From positions 1 to 16,494 of the forward strand of contig JAJYFH010000007.1 of NCBI GenBank assembly GCA_021791015.1: DNA of 16,494 nt, given 5' to 3'. The notes below the pieces were generated by a model. The model was not told the origin of the DNA, did no database searches, and worked only from the letters and a program-made list of their open reading frames with translations. Shown here piece after piece: positions 14,617 through 16,494 of this stretch. Within the stretch, counting starts at the first letter, position 1, and every line of letters starts with the position of its first letter. Origin of the DNA: a bacterium. GTDB taxonomy: Bacteria; Patescibacteriota; CPR2; UBA1875; JAJYID01. Both the position numbers and the translations under genes were made by a program.

Positions 14617-14706
14617 TGGCGGTGGGAGAGGGATTCGAACCCCCGGTACCGTTGCCGGTACAACGGTTTTCAAGACCGCCGCTTTCGACCGCTCAGCCAT
14701 CCCACC
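14617..14706 (-). tRNA. tRNA-Ser(UGA), copy 2
   Basis: The acceptor stem GGTGGGA/TCCCACC, the anticodon loop CTTGAAA (anticodon TGA), a long variable arm with GTACCGGCAACGGTACC, the T arm with TTCGAAT and an encoded CCA are all present. It shares its anticodon and most of its variable arm with the tRNA at 12644-12733, but the other stems differ. It is first in a two-tRNA unit behind a consensus promoter. Confidence 0.95.
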
Positions 14707-14716
14707 AGACCTTGCA

Positions 14717-14745
14717 ATTATACTGAAAAGAGGCTTTTTTTTCAA
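14717..14745 (-). promoter_or_regulatory. Promoter of the tRNA-Ser pair
   Basis: On the minus strand TTGAAA (14740-14745) and TATAAT (14717-14722) are 17 nt apart, and the tRNA begins 10 nt after the -10 box. It is the same as the other tRNA promoter (12601-12629). It lies in the 54-bp gap after the carbonic-anhydrase-like gene. Confidence 0.87.
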
Positions 14746-14760
14746 TGGTTTAGAGCGGAT

Positions 14761-15180
14761 CTAAGGAACTTTCATCAGCTGAATTTTATTTTTGTCGTTC
14801 AGAGCGATTATGACCTTTTGAACCTCAAGATCGGGAAATGCCTTTCGTATAATTGACGCTGCTTTTTTGAGTTCCGATTGATGAAATTCAATCTCATCTT
14901 CTTGCGAATTGAATGCTTTGCTTCCGCCATAAGCTCCGCAATCCGTGTGATTCGTGAGAATTATCTGTTCTGCGCCGTGCAAGCCGACTGACGTTTGGAT
15001 GCTCTCCAGTACAGCTCGCCTGTCTGCTTCTGAAGCGGGTGAAGCCAAATTTTTACTTCCTCCCGCCAACTCAATTAGATCAAATGTGCCAAACTTTTTT
15101 TCGAGTTTCGGCAAGGCGTCCGGCCAAAATCTATAATCAATGCATGATAAAACAATTGATATATTTTCTTCATGTTCCAT
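14761..15180 (-). CDS. Small beta-carbonic-anhydrase-like zinc protein
   Basis: The gene encodes 139 residues from ATG 15180. CIDYR at 13-17 and NHTDCGAYGG at 77-86 are the beta-carbonic anhydrase zinc motifs (Cys-x-Asp-x-Arg and His-x-x-Cys), so Cys13, His78 and Cys81 would bind zinc, with the Asp15-Arg17 pair. Classical enzymes have about 200 residues; this one lacks the longer first helices, like the short Pro_CA-type proteins found in CPR genomes. It would interconvert CO2 and bicarbonate in the cytoplasm, though activity of the short form is uncertain. Start choice: a TTG at 15204 would add 8 residues, but TATAAT (15190-15195) lies 9 nt before ATG 15180 and inside that extension, so the ATG is preferred and the mRNA is probably leaderless. 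metK lies upstream on the same strand, 35 nt away. Confidence 0.85.
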   Translation of the reverse strand: MEHEENISIVLSCIDYRFWPDALPKLEKKFGTFDLIELAGGSKNLASPASEADRRAVLESIQTSVGLHGAEQIILTNHTDCGAYGGSKAFNSQEDEIEFHQSELKKAASIIRKAFPDLEVQKVIIALNDKNKIQLMKVP

Positions 15181-15189
15181 AACAAGATT

Positions 15190-15195
15190 ATTATA
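15190..15195 (-). promoter_or_regulatory. -10 box of the carbonic-anhydrase-like gene
   Basis: A perfect TATAAT on the minus strand lies 9 nt before ATG 15180. No clear -35 box is seen. The expected transcript start is within a few bases of the ATG, with no ribosome site. Confidence 0.5.
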
Positions 15196-15215
15196 TAAAA
15201 GCAACCTTCGAACTT

Positions 15216-16199
15216 TTAGTTTTGTATAGTTATTTTAACTTTTTCCCAAGAAAAATTTTCATTGCCGAAGTGGCCAGACCGGGCCGTTTCTCTGTAAATT
15301 GGTTTTTTGAGGTCAAGAAATTCTATAATTCCGGCCGGTGTGAGGTCAAAGGGCAGATTTTTTGCCACATCTCCATTAATCGTGACCATGACCGGTTCAG
15401 CGACTCCTATGGAGTATGCAATTTTTACCAGGGCTTCTTTTTCATTTGTGTTGTTCTCTAAAAACCACTTGGCGAGATAGCGAGCCATGTAGGCTGCGCT
15501 TCTGTCGACTTTTGTTGCGTCCTTGCCGGAGAAGCACCCTCCGCCGACAGGGATCTGGGGTCCGTAATTATCAACTGCCAGCTTTCGGCCGGTAAGGCCT
15601 GTGTCAGCTTCAAACCCTCCGATTTCAAACTTGCCGGTCGGGTTAAAGAAATAATTTTCACACTTTGCGCCGAGAATTTTCTCAACCTGTTCTTTGGAGA
15701 TTGATGCCTTTTTTGTCTGGACAGACAATACAACAGTTTTGACATTATTTCCCTCAAGTGTAACCTGGCACTTTCCATCCGGTCCGTAGCCATCCATTTC
15801 TGAGACTCCTTTTGCCAGTTTTCTTGCCATTTCGTACTCAAGCGGCATCATGGTTTTTGTTGCTTTTGTGGCGTAGCCGACCATTATTCCCTGGTCTCCT
15901 GCCCCGCCGGTGTCAACGCCTTGGGATATCTCGGGTGATTGGGAAACGACATTTTCCTGTACGCCTATTTTGTCGTGATATCCTAAATCCCGGTAAACAT
16001 TTTGGGCCACTTTTCGCATATCCACATATGCTTCTGTTGTCAGCTCTCCGGTGATGGTAATGATGCCATGCCCCCCCATGGTTTCTATGGCTACCCTTGA
16101 GTTTGGATCCTGCTTCAAACACTCGTCTAAAATAGCATCTGAGATCTGGTCGCAAATCTTGTCCGGGTGCCCCGGGAAAACACATTCTGCAGTCTTCAT
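15216..16199 (-). CDS. metK: S-adenosylmethionine synthetase, compact form
   Basis: The gene encodes 327 residues. MetK makes S-adenosylmethionine, the methyl donor, from methionine and ATP in the cytoplasm. Key parts are intact: GHPDKICDQISDA from residue 10 (His11, Asp13), GAGDQGIMVGYA at 99-110, DGKCQVT with Lys143, GLTGRK with Arg205 and Lys206, and GGGCFSGKDATKVDRSAAY at 219-237 with Lys226 and Lys230. HFGNENFSWEK near the end is also typical. Compared with the usual 380-400 residues (E. coli 384), loops are shortened in several places, including the active-site lid, which reads NVVSQSPEI (83-91) instead of a longer loop with GKQSP. No domain is missing. GGAGG lies 3 nt before ATG. The leader is about 30 nt, too short for a SAM riboswitch. 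Its promoter faces a divergent membrane-protein gene. Confidence 0.96.
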   Translation of the reverse strand: MKTAECVFPGHPDKICDQISDAILDECLKQDPNSRVAIETMGGHGIITITGELTTEAYVDMRKVAQNVYRDLGYHDKIGVQENVVSQSPEISQGVDTGGAGDQGIMVGYATKATKTMMPLEYEMARKLAKGVSEMDGYGPDGKCQVTLEGNNVKTVVLSVQTKKASISKEQVEKILGAKCENYFFNPTGKFEIGGFEADTGLTGRKLAVDNYGPQIPVGGGCFSGKDATKVDRSAAYMARYLAKWFLENNTNEKEALVKIAYSIGVAEPVMVTINGDVAKNLPFDLTPAGIIEFLDLKKPIYRETARSGHFGNENFSWEKVKITIQN

Positions 16200-16231
16200 A
16201 GTCCTCCGAAAGTTTAAAATTGATAATTAAA

Positions 16232-16260
16232 ACTATAGCAGGAGAGGCCTTTGTTTTCCA
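16232..16260 (-). promoter_or_regulatory. Candidate metK promoter
   Basis: On the minus strand TGGAAA (16255-16260) and TATAGT (16232-16237) are 17 nt apart, with TG one base before the -10 box (extended -10). The leader to ATG is about 30 nt. Confidence 0.55.
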
Positions 16261-16296
16261 GGACATAATAATCTTTCACTTTCACCCCACTGAAAT

Positions 16297-16302
16297 TATA
16301 AT
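16297..16302 (+). promoter_or_regulatory. -10 box of the divergent membrane-protein gene
   Basis: A perfect TATAAT ends 6 nt before ATG 16309, so transcription should begin at or within a base of the ATG. The hexamer 17 nt upstream (TTTCAC, 16274-16279) is a poor -35 match. Confidence 0.55.
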
Positions 16303-16308
16303 GCTTTT

Positions 16309-16494
16309 ATGGATAAGATGCTTAAGATGATAGGCAAACTGATTATTTATGCTGCGCCGATTGTTATTATGATTTTTTTGATTCCCTTTATCCAAAATGA
16401 CCTTTTGCTGACAATAGTATATGTGGGAATAATAATTTTGAGCCTATTGCCGGAAAGAGACAAGAAAGATCTCATATTTTTAGCTTTTGGATTT
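16309..16494 (+). CDS. Membrane protein of unknown function, start only
   Basis: Sixty-two residues are visible before the window ends, with no stop. After a short start with three Lys come two hydrophobic segments at about 11-31 and 33-52, the charged stretch PERDKKD (about 49-55), and the beginning of a third segment. This is a polytopic inner-membrane protein with the short first loop outside or inside; I do not recognise the family. It is divergent from metK with a 109-bp shared upstream region. The ATG follows a TATAAT by 6 nt and has no ribosome site. A later Met at codon 4 or 7 could also serve, but the first fits the leaderless pattern. Confidence 0.7.
   Translation, partial: MDKMLKMIGKLIIYAAPIVIMIFLIPFIQNDLLLTIVYVGIIILSLLPERDKKDLIFLAFGF

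Noticed and set aside
14425..14856. Plus-strand frames of 143 and 73 codons with GGDSNPR and GGFEPP peptides
   Set aside because: They are antisense readings of the two minus-strand tRNA-Ser genes.
16200..16308. SAM riboswitch before metK
   Set aside because: The leader between the likely promoter and ATG is only about 30 nt and has no stable multi-stem fold.

Overview
The window looks like a chromosome fragment from an uncultivated bacterium of the Candidate Phyla Radiation (Patescibacteria). This is inferred from gene content and style: a minimal VirB4/VirB6/PrgI secretion locus with several tandem small pilin-like proteins, a separate PilB-type ATPase, a compact 327-residue MetK, short spacers, and several genes that seem to lack leaders. 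UGA ends the TraC-like gene in an ATGA overlap, so the code looks standard. I cannot name a lineage.

Positions 1-8675 hold one minus-strand type IV secretion-like locus. In transcription order it has three small pilin-like proteins (8675 to 7331), a short terminator or attenuator (about 7293-7320), a polytopic VirB6/TrbL-like channel protein with a long cytoplasmic tail (7241 to 5208), a soluble second copy of that tail (5177 to 4236), a PrgI-like inner-membrane protein, a TraC/VirB4-N-like protein, the VirB4 ATPase, and a partial membrane-anchored extracellular protein that may be a cell-wall lytic factor. Spacers inside the machine part run from 30 nt to overlaps. The parts fit an envelope-spanning machine: pilins as fibre, VirB6 and PrgI as channel base, VirB4 as motor. 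No relaxase or VirD4 coupling protein is visible here.

Positions 8745-12574 carry an Hsp20 chaperone with its own promoter and terminator, a comF-family gene flanked by short palindromic repeats, and a purN-pilB pair in which purN follows pilB by 1 nt. ComF and PilB relatives act in DNA uptake and type IV pili, so this stretch and the secretion locus together suggest a cell that invests in surface appendages and DNA exchange.

Positions 12601-14745 form a small, AT-richer stretch bounded by two oppositely oriented tRNA-Ser(UGA) genes. Inside are a truncated GIY-YIG protein, a SAM-dependent methyltransferase, a GrpB-family protein and tRNA-Ser(GCU). The first tRNA has a duplicated 3' end around a hairpin. 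This is the most accessory-looking part.

Positions 14761-16494 hold a small beta-carbonic-anhydrase-like protein, metK, and the start of a divergent membrane protein.

Two translation-start styles recur. Genes inside transcription units usually have AAGGAG-type sites. Several first genes instead have a -10 box only 6-9 nt before ATG and no such site, suggesting leaderless mRNAs.
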